Shown here in pieces: positions 14,428 through 19,766 of a stretch of DNA of 28,171 nt. The DNA lies in IMG/VR virus record IMGVR_UViG_3300025840_000188, positions 1 through 28,171 of that record; one strand, 5' to 3'. A program made the translations under genes and the position numbers. The notes under the pieces were generated by a model. The model worked only from the letters and a program-made list of their open reading frames with translations, was not told where the DNA came from and did no database searches. Positions within the stretch are counted from its first letter, which is position 1. The number at the start of each line of letters is the position of its first letter. The stretch comes from a virus.

Positions 14428-15120
14428 ATGAAAAAAGTATTAGATCATGGATATGTTCGCACAGTAAACACCATGGGTAGTGATTTAGATGTTGTTAATG
14501 CTGCCCGTGCCTCTTTTGATAAAGAAATTCAAGAGTTAGATAGTAGAGATCAAAAGCTTATTGGTTTTCTTGTCAAGCACAAGCATGATTCAGTATTACG
14601 ACATTGTGCCATGACATTTGAAGTCTATGCACCGTTGATGATTGCTAGACAATGGTACAAGCACGCTGTTGCCTCTACTCACCTTGACGATCAAATGGGG
14701 TGGAATGAGTCCTCTCGTAGGTATGTCACAGAAAATGAAGAGTTTTACATCCCTGGCGTTAATCAATGGAGAAGTTCGCCTGAAAATCGCAAGCAGGGCA
14801 GCGGAGAACCCGTAGAAGACTTTCTTGGTGCAAAATATACCAGAAGAATGCAAAAGCTTGTCCAGGAGGCTCACGACCTTTATAGAGAGGCAATGATGGA
14901 TGGTGTTGCTCCAGAGCAGGCACGGCTTCTTCTTCCTGCCTACGCCATGTACGTTAGGTGGCGGTGGACAGCAAGCCTTAACTCACTTCTTCACTTTATA
15001 TCATTACGAATGCACTCAGAAGCACAGTCTGAGATTCAGGCTTATGCAGATGCAGTATTTATAGAGGTGCAACAGGCATTTCCTATTACAACACAAGAAT
15101 GGTTGGCACACAGAGTTTAG
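14428..15120 (+). CDS. thyX: Flavin-dependent thymidylate synthase
   Basis: A 230-residue ThyX. It makes dTMP from dUMP with FAD, NADPH and methylene-tetrahydrofolate, supplying dTTP for phage DNA. Visible motifs: LRHCAMTFEVYAP, ARQWYKH at 73-79, NESSRRY at 93-99, and the C-terminal LLHFISLRMHSEAQSEI that carries the dUMP-activating Arg. The usual RHRxxSxNExSxRY motif is altered: KHAVASTHLDDQMGWNESSR has several extra residues between the His and the NExS part, a variant I have seen in phage ThyX proteins. An AAAGG lies before the ATG. It follows the tmRNA directly and ends overlapping the convergent gene. Confidence 0.93.
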   Translation: MKKVLDHGYVRTVNTMGSDLDVVNAARASFDKEIQELDSRDQKLIGFLVKHKHDSVLRHCAMTFEVYAPLMIARQWYKHAVASTHLDDQMGWNESSRRYVTENEEFYIPGVNQWRSSPENRKQGSGEPVEDFLGAKYTRRMQKLVQEAHDLYREAMMDGVAPEQARLLLPAYAMYVRWRWTASLNSLLHFISLRMHSEAQSEIQAYADAVFIEVQQAFPITTQEWLAHRV

Positions 15121-15410
15121 GCAACTCTAAACGTACCTGATTTTTCTGCAAGCATTCTTAGTTCGGCATCAGTAAGCCTACCCGTAATCGGGGTATCAAT
15201 ATCTTGCTGAAACTTCTTAACAGCCTTTTCCATAAATACATCGTAGCTATAATCATCCTTATCATTAGGATGGGGGTACATGGAATGCAACACATCTTTC
15301 ACAATCTTGACATGATAATTCTCTTTGCCAGGTTTAATATTAATAAGCTTAACCTGATCTAATTGTTGCCTTTGATAATTTTTAAACTCTAATGGCTCAA
15401 ATGTACTCAT
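15117..15410 (-). CDS. Peptidoglycan-binding-domain-like protein
   Basis: A 97-residue protein. The C-terminal two thirds fit a PG_binding_1 fold: VKIVKDVLHSMY, then FMEKAVKKFQQDIDTPITG and RLTDAELRMLAE, where AVxxFQ and xxTGxxxxxxxxxL are the family pattern. Such domains bind cell-wall peptidoglycan and usually accompany lysins, but no catalytic domain is attached. It could be a detached cell-wall-binding subunit. No signal peptide. It converges on thyX with a 4-base overlap. Confidence 0.65.
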   Translation of the reverse strand: MSTFEPLEFKNYQRQQLDQVKLINIKPGKENYHVKIVKDVLHSMYPHPNDKDDYSYDVFMEKAVKKFQQDIDTPITGRLTDAELRMLAEKSGTFRVA

Positions 15411-15418
15411 TTAGTTAA

Positions 15419-15556
15419 TCATCCTTTACGCAGCTCTTTCGCGGCGGGTGAAATAGTACCCTTATCCATCTCCATCTTTCTTTCCTCTTCACACTTTGCA
15501 CATCCATACGACTTATTAAAGTCCATATGTGCACATGTGTAGTTTATTTCCTTCAT
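15419..15556 (-). CDS. Small Cys-containing protein
   Basis: A 45-residue protein. The ATG at 15556 is chosen because GGAG lies seven bases upstream; a longer frame from 15601 or 15700 would run into the previous gene's coding end. Cys8, His10 and YGCAKCEEER suggest a single zinc site. No family recognised. It lies between two minus-strand genes in an apparent three-gene operon ending at 15117. Confidence 0.6.
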   Translation of the reverse strand: MKEINYTCAHMDFNKSYGCAKCEEERKMEMDKGTISPAAKELRKG

Positions 15557-15578
15557 GATTTCACTCCATTCAATTCCT

Positions 15579-16037
15579 TCATAAAATCTCTCCAAACTCA
15601 TTTTGATAGGGGGTATCTTTGACAAGGCTTTGTATGGGGTCTGGCATGGGATCTGGCACGGGATCTGGTACAACTTCTGGTACAAGATCTGGTACAACAT
15701 CTTTAATGGTTATATCGTCTAGACTCATTTGACCTTCTAGTTGTTCCTCGGACAAAGCTTCAATTTGTTCTTCTATAAAGTCATTGATATCTTCTGCAGG
15801 TTCGGGGGTAGAAATGGGGGTATTGTTAGATTCTTCAATATGTCTTGGTGCATCCTGTGAATTTTTCATTGTTCGTGAAATAGATTCACATAATAAAAAG
15901 ATATTAAGACGAGTGTGTTCTTCAGGGGACATTCCACCTGTATTCATACCCTTTTTTTGGTAATATTTCTTTACCTTGTCGTGTTCGGCTTTAATTTCAT
16001 CAGCGATGAGATTACGCCAATAGCGTTCTTGGTTCAT
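15579..16037 (-). CDS. Acidic protein with Pro-Asp-Val repeat tail
   Basis: A 152-residue protein. The N-terminus (RYWRNLIADEIKAEH) resembles the N-terminus of the divergent gene at 16072 (YYRQLIADDIDNS), so the two share a helical motif. The middle is acidic (DINDFIEEQIEALSEEQLEG). The tail is a repeat of PDLVPEVVPDPVPDPMPDP, likely extended and disordered. AGGGG precedes the ATG. Function unknown; the shared helix hints at a common partner for both divergent genes. Confidence 0.65.
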   Translation of the reverse strand: MNQERYWRNLIADEIKAEHDKVKKYYQKKGMNTGGMSPEEHTRLNIFLLCESISRTMKNSQDAPRHIEESNNTPISTPEPAEDINDFIEEQIEALSEEQLEGQMSLDDITIKDVVPDLVPEVVPDPVPDPMPDPIQSLVKDTPYQNEFGEIL

Positions 16038-16055
16038 TTTTTACCCCTCGTTTCT

Positions 16056-16073
16056 ATAGTACCATTGTACTAT
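16056..16073. promoter_or_regulatory. Palindromic operator-like site between divergent genes
   Basis: ATAGTAC, 4 bases, GTACTAT: a perfect 7-bp inverted repeat covering the ATG of the rightward gene. A minus-strand extended -10 (TGGTACTAT) lies inside it. A regulator bound here could control both divergent genes. Confidence 0.55.
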
Positions 16074-16257
16074 GGATGATTACACCGATATTGAAAAGTC
16101 TATGGAGAACTACTATCGCCAGCTAATAGCTGACGATATTGATAATTCTTTATACCGTCGCAATAGCCCTGAATCTATATCAGATGAACAGATCTATTGG
16201 TTTAATAATGGAATGCGTATGGCTGCAATGATTGCTAGATATGGCGATTTTGAATAA
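16072..16257 (+). CDS. Small acidic protein, unknown
   Basis: A 61-residue protein with the motif ENYYRQLIADDIDNS at about 12-26, shared with the divergent gene, and NNGMRMAAMIARYGDFE at the end. No SD is visible because the palindrome occupies the upstream bases. The mRNA may therefore be nearly leaderless, or a later start may be used. Rich in Asp and Tyr. Function unknown. Confidence 0.6.
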   Translation: MDDYTDIEKSMENYYRQLIADDIDNSLYRRNSPESISDEQIYWFNNGMRMAAMIARYGDFE

Positions 16258-16362
16258 ATTTTAATAATTTTTTGTGGAGCCTATTTTTTGTATACCCCGC
16301 ATTTCCAATTTTGAGAAAATTTTAATATTTTGGAGATGTGTATGGTGCGGCATACAGTAAGA

Positions 16363-16384
16363 GCGCACTTTTTTATTAGTGCGC
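16363..16384. terminator. Hairpin in the convergent gap 16258-16397
   Basis: GCGCAC and GTGCGC around a 10-nt TTTTTTATTA loop, with weaker outer pairing (GTATGG with CCATAC at 16385-16390). It lies between converging genes, so it may stop both. The rest of the 140-base gap is AT-rich and shows no coding frame. Confidence 0.45.
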
Positions 16385-16397
16385 CCATACCATAGTT

Positions 16398-16613
16398 TTA
16401 CTGCAAAGGTTGCCAAGTGTAAAGATAGTCACCATTCTTATCAATAAATGGGCAATCATTTCGTAATGCCAATTCCCAATCTTGTGATGCTTGATAGTCT
16501 GCACAAGTTGGATTGGGTTGTGTTTCTATTGCACCCGCGATGCCAATCAGTGCAAGCAAGCAAAGCACAAAGAAAGTGCCGACAACAAATTCACCACGCT
16601 TGGTTAGTTTCAT
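16398..16613 (-). CDS. Small single-pass membrane protein
   Basis: A 71-residue protein starting at the ATG at 16613, which overlaps the upstream stop (TAATG), with GAAGGG ahead. A basic start (MKLTKRGEF) leads into one hydrophobic helix (about 10-29, VVGTFFVLCLLALIGIAGAI). A small outer domain follows with two Cys (PTCADYQ, RNDCPFID) that could form a disulfide outside the membrane. Topology suggests an envelope protein with its C-terminus out. Function unknown; superinfection exclusion or lysis are possibilities. Confidence 0.65.
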   Translation of the reverse strand: MKLTKRGEFVVGTFFVLCLLALIGIAGAIETQPNPTCADYQASQDWELALRNDCPFIDKNGDYLYTWQPLQ

Positions 16614-16870
16614 TAGACTAGACCCTTCTGCATGAGATCGAATTCGATATCTACCGCTGCATTCTCCCAAGTGTCAGGGACTAGAACGGTAACCATTTCA
16701 TCAACGGGAATGTTGATAACTTGATTGTCTTTGATTGACTTTGCATACACATAGTCAAGATCCCAATCAACAATCTCGAAAGGGTATTCAGTAGTACCCA
16801 CGCGAACATCGAAAGTATCGGGAAGGTCGATAGCCTTCATGGTCTTGATTTGCTTTACTGATTCGATCAT
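16613..16870 (-). CDS. Small beta-rich protein, unknown
   Basis: An 85-residue acidic protein (DTFDVRVGTTEYPFEIVDWDLDYVYAKSIKDNQVINIPVDEM). Strand-turn pattern suggests a small beta barrel, similar in style to the products at 20540-20677 and 20715-20924. No family recognised. It is transcribed from the TGTCAGACCCC promoter at 16899-16920 with a short leader holding only a weak AGAAAG site. Confidence 0.65.
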   Translation of the reverse strand: MIESVKQIKTMKAIDLPDTFDVRVGTTEYPFEIVDWDLDYVYAKSIKDNQVINIPVDEMVTVLVPDTWENAAVDIEFDLMQKGLV

Positions 16871-16898
16871 CTTTCTATCTTTCTACTAGGTTAGTTGG

Positions 16899-16920
16899 AC
16901 AATACCATGGGGGTCTGACA
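16899..16920 (-). promoter_or_regulatory. TGTCAGACCCC-type promoter/operator
   Basis: On the minus strand TGTCAGACCCCC is followed by ATGG and TATTGT (extended -10). It starts immediately after the stop codon of the gene at 16921-17058. Confidence 0.7.
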
Positions 16921-17058
16921 CTACCCCCGATGGGGGCAGTATTGAGGATCATGCCTATTCAGACACCCTGAGCAGTAGGTGGTGTCGAAAGCCTCTTCGA
17001 CAACCTTTGCGTAGTTGGCAACCGCTAGGGCGATTGCGTTTGCTTTGCGTGTAGCCAT
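16921..17058 (-). CDS. Small zinc-binding protein
   Basis: A 45-residue protein. ATG at 17058 with AAAGGTTAGG upstream. The N-terminal helix (ANAIALAVANYAKVVEEAF) is shared with the product at 19162-19398 (NPMAQAIANYTRVVNDCF), so they are paralogues. The second half has CSGC and CPH ligands. The last codons, CCC CAT CGG GGG TAG, form a GC hairpin on the RNA, so gene end, hairpin and next promoter are packed into about 40 bases. Confidence 0.65.
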   Translation of the reverse strand: MATRKANAIALAVANYAKVVEEAFDTTYCSGCLNRHDPQYCPHRG

Positions 17059-17091
17059 TGTGACCACCTAACCTTTCTTTCTATGTCTCCG

Positions 17092-17113
17092 ACTCTACCA
17101 TAGGGGTCTGACA
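17092..17113 (-). promoter_or_regulatory. TGTCAGACCCC-type promoter/operator
   Basis: TGTCAGACCCC, then TATGG and TAGAGT as extended -10, on the minus strand. It drives the 17058 gene; the leader contains AAAGG. Confidence 0.7.
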
Positions 17114-17185
17114 TTGGGCCTCGCTAGAATACCTACAAATACTACCAATTCGGACATTTGCGAATGTCACAGTATTGTCGCAAAG

Positions 17186-17229
17186 ATATCCACAAAGTTA
17201 TCAACAGTTGTGGACAAGGTTGTGGATAA
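17186..17229. other. DnaA-box cluster, candidate replication origin A
   Basis: Four 9-mers in 44 bases: ATATCCACA (17186-17194), TTATCAACA (17198-17206), TTGTCCACA on the minus strand (17209-17217) and a perfect TTATCCACA on the minus strand (17221-17229). TTGTCCACA is the form common in high-GC actinobacteria. It lies in a 199-base gene-free gap next to a copy of the GC/TTACGAA repeat. Bases 17130-17185 also match the region before the second cluster at 19634. Confidence 0.7.
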
Positions 17230-17282
17230 CGCCGCGCCCCATCGTTACCCTATTGTTACGAAGGTTACGAAATATCCTGGGT
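17230..17282 (+). repeat. GC-core/GTTACGAA/CCTGG intergenic element, copy a
   Basis: GCCGCGCCCC core at 17231-17240, GTTACGAA at 17255-17262 and 17264-17271, and CCTGG at 17276-17280. It directly adjoins the DnaA boxes. Genes on both sides run on the minus strand, yet the element has the same orientation as all others. Confidence 0.8.
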
Positions 17283-17305
17283 TTTTTTGGAAAGCTGAAA
17301 AACCC
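17279..17305 (-). terminator. Terminator after the 17313-18037 operon
   Basis: GGGTTTTT and AAAAACCC arms (8 bp) around an 11-nt loop, seven bases after the stop at 17313 on the minus strand. A/T-rich arms give it intrinsic-terminator character. Confidence 0.6.
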
Positions 17306-17312
17306 TTTATTA

Positions 17313-17591
17313 TCAACGGATTTTCGATACCGCGTGGTGCGTTAGAAAGTTTGCTAACACTTCCTTGGGAATGTAGCGATAGACTCTTGTCTCCCCTGCC
17401 TCTGGCTCTGCGTAAGGCTCAAACTCTCCCATGAGATCCGTTACCCACTCACCCTCAAAAAAGAATGCAGCCTCATAGTGATTGGTGTCTAATGGTTCGA
17501 TGAAGAAACTAATCTCGTCTGCTTGCACATGATCCAAGCGGGTACGGCGTGGGTTACCAATGTATCCTAACTTGCCAAAGTTCTCAGACAT
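17313..17591 (-). CDS. Unknown protein with beta-rich core
   Basis: A 92-residue protein from the ATG at 17591 (MSENFGKLG); a longer frame to 17624 would only repeat upstream coding sequence. Segments DEISFFIEPL, YEAAFFFEGEWVTDLMGEF and TRVYRYIPKEVLANFL suggest a small alpha/beta fold. No family recognised. It overlaps the upstream gene by 8 bases. It is the last gene before the terminator and origin A. Confidence 0.65.
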   Translation of the reverse strand: MSENFGKLGYIGNPRRTRLDHVQADEISFFIEPLDTNHYEAAFFFEGEWVTDLMGEFEPYAEPEAGETRVYRYIPKEVLANFLTHHAVSKIR

Positions 17592-17814
17592 TTGCGCTCT
17601 CTCTCTTTGCTTTTGCCTTTGCACGACGAACCTCGTTTCGTGCTGATGGTGGGCGGTATCCGTTGCGACTACGTTCTAACCTTGCTGCATATGATGGAAG
17701 GCTCTTGTAGCAATTTTTGCACCAAATATCTAGGCCAAATGGCTTTGACTTATTCTTCCAGAATTCGCTAACAGGAAGATCCTCGCCGCAATGCTGGCAA
17801 TTATGCGTCAGCAT
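17584..17814 (-). CDS. Zinc-finger protein, Endo-VII-N-like
   Basis: A 76-residue protein. The ATG at 17814 has GGAG seven bases upstream. CQHCGEDLPVSEFWKNKSKP then GLDIWCKNCY form a CxxC...CxxC ribbon of the kind found at the start of recombination-endonuclease-VII-like and HNH proteins. The rest is very basic (ERSRNGYRPP, RRAKAKAKRE), suggesting nucleic-acid binding. No nuclease active site is present, so it is likely a stand-alone binder. Confidence 0.65.
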   Translation of the reverse strand: MLTHNCQHCGEDLPVSEFWKNKSKPFGLDIWCKNCYKSLPSYAARLERSRNGYRPPSARNEVRRAKAKAKRESANV

Positions 17815-18037
17815 ATTCCTTCTCCTCAAAGTAGTAGTCAATGAAGTTTACAGCAGCATCTAGAAAGTCTGCCATGTTGGGATTGTTCTTCTCCCATGCG
17901 AAGGAGAACTCATCTACAATACGTCCCCCGCCGTTGTAGCAGTAGGCATAGTGGGTCTTCTTGAGCCATTCGATATGCTCACCAAAGGGCAACCCGTGAA
18001 TGGTAACGGTGTCGCGGTCTGTGGTCATTGTCAGCAT
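17801..18037 (-). CDS. Small protein, unknown
   Basis: A 78-residue protein. ATG at 18037 with AAAGGA five bases before; an in-frame ATG three codons later is the alternative. Contains GLPFGEHIEWLKKTHYAYCY, GGGRIVDEFSF and an acidic helical end (MADFLDAAVNFIDYYFEEKE). No family recognised. First gene of a three-gene operon from the promoter at 18061-18082. Confidence 0.65.
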   Translation of the reverse strand: MLTMTTDRDTVTIHGLPFGEHIEWLKKTHYAYCYNGGGRIVDEFSFAWEKNNPNMADFLDAAVNFIDYYFEEKEYADA

Positions 18038-18060
18038 GTGCTTTCCTTTCGTTTGATCTG

Positions 18061-18082
18061 ATCCTAGCATGGGGGTCTGACA
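18061..18082 (-). promoter_or_regulatory. TGTCAGACCCC-type promoter/operator
   Basis: TGTCAGACCCCC, then ATGC and TAGGAT on the minus strand, starting 5 bases after the stop of the gene at 18088. Confidence 0.72.
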
Positions 18083-18087
18083 CTCGC

Positions 18088-18225
18088 CTAGTGGCGGGTG
18101 CAGAATGAATGCCCACGGCGGCACTCAAAGTATTCATCGCACATTTCGCAAATGTTGCGGTAGCCATACTGAGGAACGAACTCCTTCTTGCAATGAACGC
18201 AGAAGCCCTTGTTATCGTTGGTCAT
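18088..18225 (-). CDS. Small zinc-finger protein
   Basis: A 45-residue protein starting at the ATG at 18225 (AGGAG nine bases before). CVHCKKEF, ICEMCDEYFEC and GHSFCTRH supply two CxxC pairs plus extra Cys/His, enough for two zinc ions. No family recognised beyond zinc-ribbon style. It has a promoter on each side of it, so it is expressed as a single gene. Confidence 0.7.
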   Translation of the reverse strand: MTNDNKGFCVHCKKEFVPQYGYRNICEMCDEYFECRRGHSFCTRH

Positions 18226-18257
18226 CGTCGCCAACTCCTTTCGATTTCGATACCCCG

Positions 18258-18287
18258 ACCTTATCATATGGGTCTGATATTTGTCAA
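18258..18287 (-). promoter_or_regulatory. TTGACA + TCAGACCC promoter/operator
   Basis: Minus strand: TTGACA (18287-18282), an 18-bp spacer containing ATATCAGACCC and ATGA, and TAAGGT (18263-18258). This copy shows clearly that the conserved block lies between -35 and -10. Confidence 0.8.
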
Positions 18288-18322
18288 GACTATTTGACAT
18301 ATTTATTGTAACAATTTGATAA

Positions 18323-18374
18323 CGGGGCGCGGCCCTTTCAGCTCTTGTTACGAATGGTTACGAATTTCCCTGAG
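18323..18374 (+). repeat. GC-core/GTTACGAA/CCCTGAG element, copy b
   Basis: GGGGCGCGGCC core, GTTACGAA at 18347-18354 and 18358-18365, and CCCTGAG at 18368. It overlaps the last 9 codons of the minus-strand gene at 18348-18509, whose stop TAA lies inside the first GTTACGAA. Confidence 0.8.
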
Positions 18375-18509
18375 TTTCCAAATACAATCTGCAAGGTCTG
18401 ACATGATTGCAAGTGTTTCGTTGTCATGTATTTCGAACAATGCTCTGATTGCTTCATCAATGTTGTTGATTGCAATTCTAAGATTTGCGTCCCTGTTTAT
18501 TTCTTTCAT
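18348..18509 (-). CDS. Small helical protein, unknown
   Basis: A 53-residue protein. The ATG at 18509 overlaps the stop of the membrane-protein gene (ATGA), with GGAGG upstream. It is one long helix pair (DANLRIAINNIDEAIRALFE, then AIMSDLADCIWKLREIRNHS). The C-terminal IRNHS and stop are encoded by the reverse complement of the GTTACGAA repeat, so element b has captured the gene end. Last gene of the 19528-18348 operon. Confidence 0.65.
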   Translation of the reverse strand: MKEINRDANLRIAINNIDEAIRALFEIHDNETLAIMSDLADCIWKLREIRNHS

Positions 18510-18604
18510 ATTTGTCTCACCGCCTCCACAAAAAACAAAATAAAAATAATAATAGAGGGTACAAGAACAAGCATGTAGATAAAAAAGTTTGGATCGTCGT
18601 TCAC
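18506..18604 (-). CDS. 32-residue single-pass membrane protein
   Basis: Starts at a GTG at 18604 that overlaps the upstream stop (GTGA) and ends overlapping the next ATG (ATGA). The coding is NDDPNFFIYMLVLVPSIIII-like: a short acidic start, then about 20 hydrophobic residues and a short tail (VEAVRQI). Both overlaps in a chain of coupled genes support that this tiny frame is real. Confidence 0.6.
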   Translation of the reverse strand: MNDDPNFFIYMLVLVPSIIIFILFFVEAVRQI

Positions 18605-18750
18605 TTGTTCACCTTATACATACACTCCAACACTTCACCTACACATGCCTCAACATGATTGTAATCACCATCAGACAATGCAAGTGCAGCACGCTTGAGA
18701 TTATTCATTGCAATAAATTCATAGTCATTTAGTTCTAGATTAGATCTCAT
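18601..18750 (-). CDS. Small helical protein, unknown
   Basis: A 49-residue protein from the ATG at 18750, with AGGAGG nine bases before. Sequence LNDYEFIAMNNLKRAALALS and HVEACVGEVLECMYKVNK forms two helices. No family recognised. The longer frame up to 18843 is rejected because it overlaps the gene at 18740-18862. Confidence 0.65.
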   Translation of the reverse strand: MRSNLELNDYEFIAMNNLKRAALALSDGDYNHVEACVGEVLECMYKVNK

Positions 18751-18862
18751 CTGGTAATTCCTCCTGACATTTAGAACAATACACTTGATACCCTTCCCAA
18801 TAGGCAGGGCGACCGCAATGTTGCCATGAAACATCGCCGTCAATCATTTCCCATTTAGACAT
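18740..18862 (-). CDS. Small Cys-containing protein
   Basis: A 40-residue protein. The ATG at 18862 overlaps the end of the upstream gene by 8 bases. WQHCGRPAYWEGYQVYCSKC gives three Cys and one His for a zinc site; the end is acidic (QEELPDEI). No family recognised. Part of the coupled minus-strand chain. Confidence 0.6.
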   Translation of the reverse strand: MSKWEMIDGDVSWQHCGRPAYWEGYQVYCSKCQEELPDEI

Positions 18863-19013
18863 TGGTAACTCTTTCAGTAAATTCATATTGATCTTCATTT
18901 ACATCTGCCCCGCATTCTACACACACTTGCAGTTCGCAGGTATCGCATTCATCGCAATCAAGCCAACGAACAAATGCGTTGCAACATTCTGAGATTAGAC
19001 CGTCAATGATCAT
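18855..19013 (-). CDS. Small zinc-ribbon protein
   Basis: A 52-residue protein. ATG at 19013, GGAGG upstream, overlapping the prior stop (TAATG). ISECCNAFV, LDCDECDTCELQ and CVECGADV provide at least seven Cys. The pattern, with CC near the start and CxxC-G at the end, is common in small zinc ribbons of actinobacteriophages. Likely a nucleic-acid or protein-interaction ribbon; no specific role. Confidence 0.68.
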   Translation of the reverse strand: MIIDGLISECCNAFVRWLDCDECDTCELQVCVECGADVNEDQYEFTERVTNV

Positions 19014-19162
19014 TAGAAAGGAACCTCCGCATAGGTGACCATCTTGGAACCGTTCCACAGTTGGATAGTTCCATCATTGTCGTTGTAGAAAGGCTTTCCA
19101 ACATAGTCGAAAGCGTTATCGGGGAAGGCTGCGTACACGCTCGCCCATGCATCATTCAGCAT
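19013..19162 (-). CDS. Small protein, unknown
   Basis: A 49-residue protein beginning at the ATG at 19162, joined to the upstream stop by TAATG. Sequence LNDAWASVYAAFPDNAFDYV and FYNDNDGTIQLWNGSKMVTY is rich in aromatic residues. No family recognised. Confidence 0.62.
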   Translation of the reverse strand: MLNDAWASVYAAFPDNAFDYVGKPFYNDNDGTIQLWNGSKMVTYAEVPF

Positions 19163-19398
19163 TAGTCCATCATCTCCATCATGCGTTCGTAGTTGCAATC
19201 TGCACATAGCGGTTGTCCAGAGGTGGACACGCTCCAAGCCTTGCGGCCTTCCACAAGCATACGCTCACGGGTATCACATACAATGCAATCATTTACCATG
19301 GTGCTAACACTAGCATAGGGGTCTGACACTCCCCCGAAACAATCATTGACTACACGGGTGTAGTTGGCGATGGCTTGAGCCATTGGATTAGACCGCAT
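19162..19398 (-). CDS. Small Cys-containing protein with an internal promoter
   Basis: A 78-residue protein from the ATG at 19398 (GGGGAGG ten bases before). Residues 1-22 are homologous to the start of the 16921-17058 product. A TGTCAGACCCC promoter lies inside the frame at 19307-19328 and encodes VSDPYASV. The -10 places transcription start at the in-frame ATG at 19299, giving a leaderless 45-residue form (MVNDCIVCDTRERM to MMEMMD) that carries the CxxC and CADC ligands. Either one gene with two products, or a fusion of two small genes through a lost stop codon. Confidence 0.6.
   Translation of the reverse strand: MRSNPMAQAIANYTRVVNDCFGGVSDPYASVSTMVNDCIVCDTRERMLVEGRKAWSVSTSGQPLCADCNYERMMEMMD
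19307..19328 (-). promoter_or_regulatory. Intragenic TGTCAGACCCC-type promoter, leaderless start
   Basis: TGTCAGACCCC, ATGC, TAGTGT on the minus strand. The ATG at 19299 is 7-8 bases after the -10. Located inside an open reading frame. Confidence 0.65.
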
Positions 19399-19528
19399 GG
19401 AGATCAGCCTCCCCAAGGGTTTCCACGTTAGCAACGCGGCCCCAGAAAGTGGGGTGATCAGTAGGGTCACCAGCGGTGGTGACACGGGTCACGAACCCGT
19501 CATTCGTGGTAACGAGATAAACAAACAT
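19388..19528 (-). CDS. Small protein, unknown
   Basis: A 46-residue protein, ATG at 19528 with AAAGGAG six bases before. Beta-like start (FVYLVTTNDGFVTRVTTAG) then WGRVANVETLGEADLHAV. No family recognised. First gene of the long minus-strand operon from the promoter at 19554-19575. Confidence 0.65.
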   Translation of the reverse strand: MFVYLVTTNDGFVTRVTTAGDPTDHPTFWGRVANVETLGEADLHAV

Positions 19529-19553
19529 CGTTACTCCTTTCTAACTTGCCCCA

Positions 19554-19575
19554 AGGCTATCATGGGGGTCTGACA
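19554..19575 (-). promoter_or_regulatory. TGTCAGACCCC-type promoter/operator
   Basis: TGTCAGACCCCC, ATGA, TAGCCT on the minus strand; it drives the 19528-18348 gene chain. Confidence 0.7.
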
Positions 19576-19633
19576 TTCAGGCTCTGGAAATGCATACAAA
19601 TCGGACAGGTTTTATAACGAATATGTCACGAAG

Positions 19634-19653
19634 ATATTCACAAGTTATCCACA
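19634..19653 (+). other. DnaA boxes, candidate replication origin B
   Basis: ATATTCACA (19634-19642, one mismatch) and a perfect TTATCCACA (19645-19653). The 60 bases before and including them (TCGGACA, CGAATxTGTCAC, GATATxCACAA) match the region at 17150-17206, so origin A and B are diverged copies. The gap between divergent genes is 19529-19766. Confidence 0.6.
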
Positions 19654-19708
19654 GGCGGGGCGCGGCCTGAAGCTCTTGCGTTACGAAGGTTACGAAACCA
19701 CCCTGGAA
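19654..19708 (+). repeat. GC-core/GTTACGAA/CCCTGGAA element, copy c
   Basis: GGCGGGGCGCGGCC core, GTTACGAA at 19680-19687 and 19689-19696, CCCTGGAA at 19701-19708. It adjoins DnaA boxes on the left and a TGTCAGACCC promoter on the right. Confidence 0.85.
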
Positions 19709-19716
19709 TTTGCGAT

Positions 19717-19738
19717 TGTCAGACCCATCTGATATGGT
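19717..19738 (+). promoter_or_regulatory. TGTCAGACCC-type promoter/operator (plus strand)
   Basis: TTGCGA at 19710-19715 as weak -35, TGTCAGACCC at 19717-19726, then CTGA and TATGGT (19733-19738). Divergent from the 19554 promoter. Confidence 0.72.
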
Positions 19739-19766
19739 TTCACCACCTACTAGTTGAGGAGATCAC

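Noticed and set aside
17114-17434. Plus-strand open frame over the origin region
   Set aside because: It runs through DnaA boxes and the repeat element and then antisense to the 17313-17591 gene; no ribosome-binding site.
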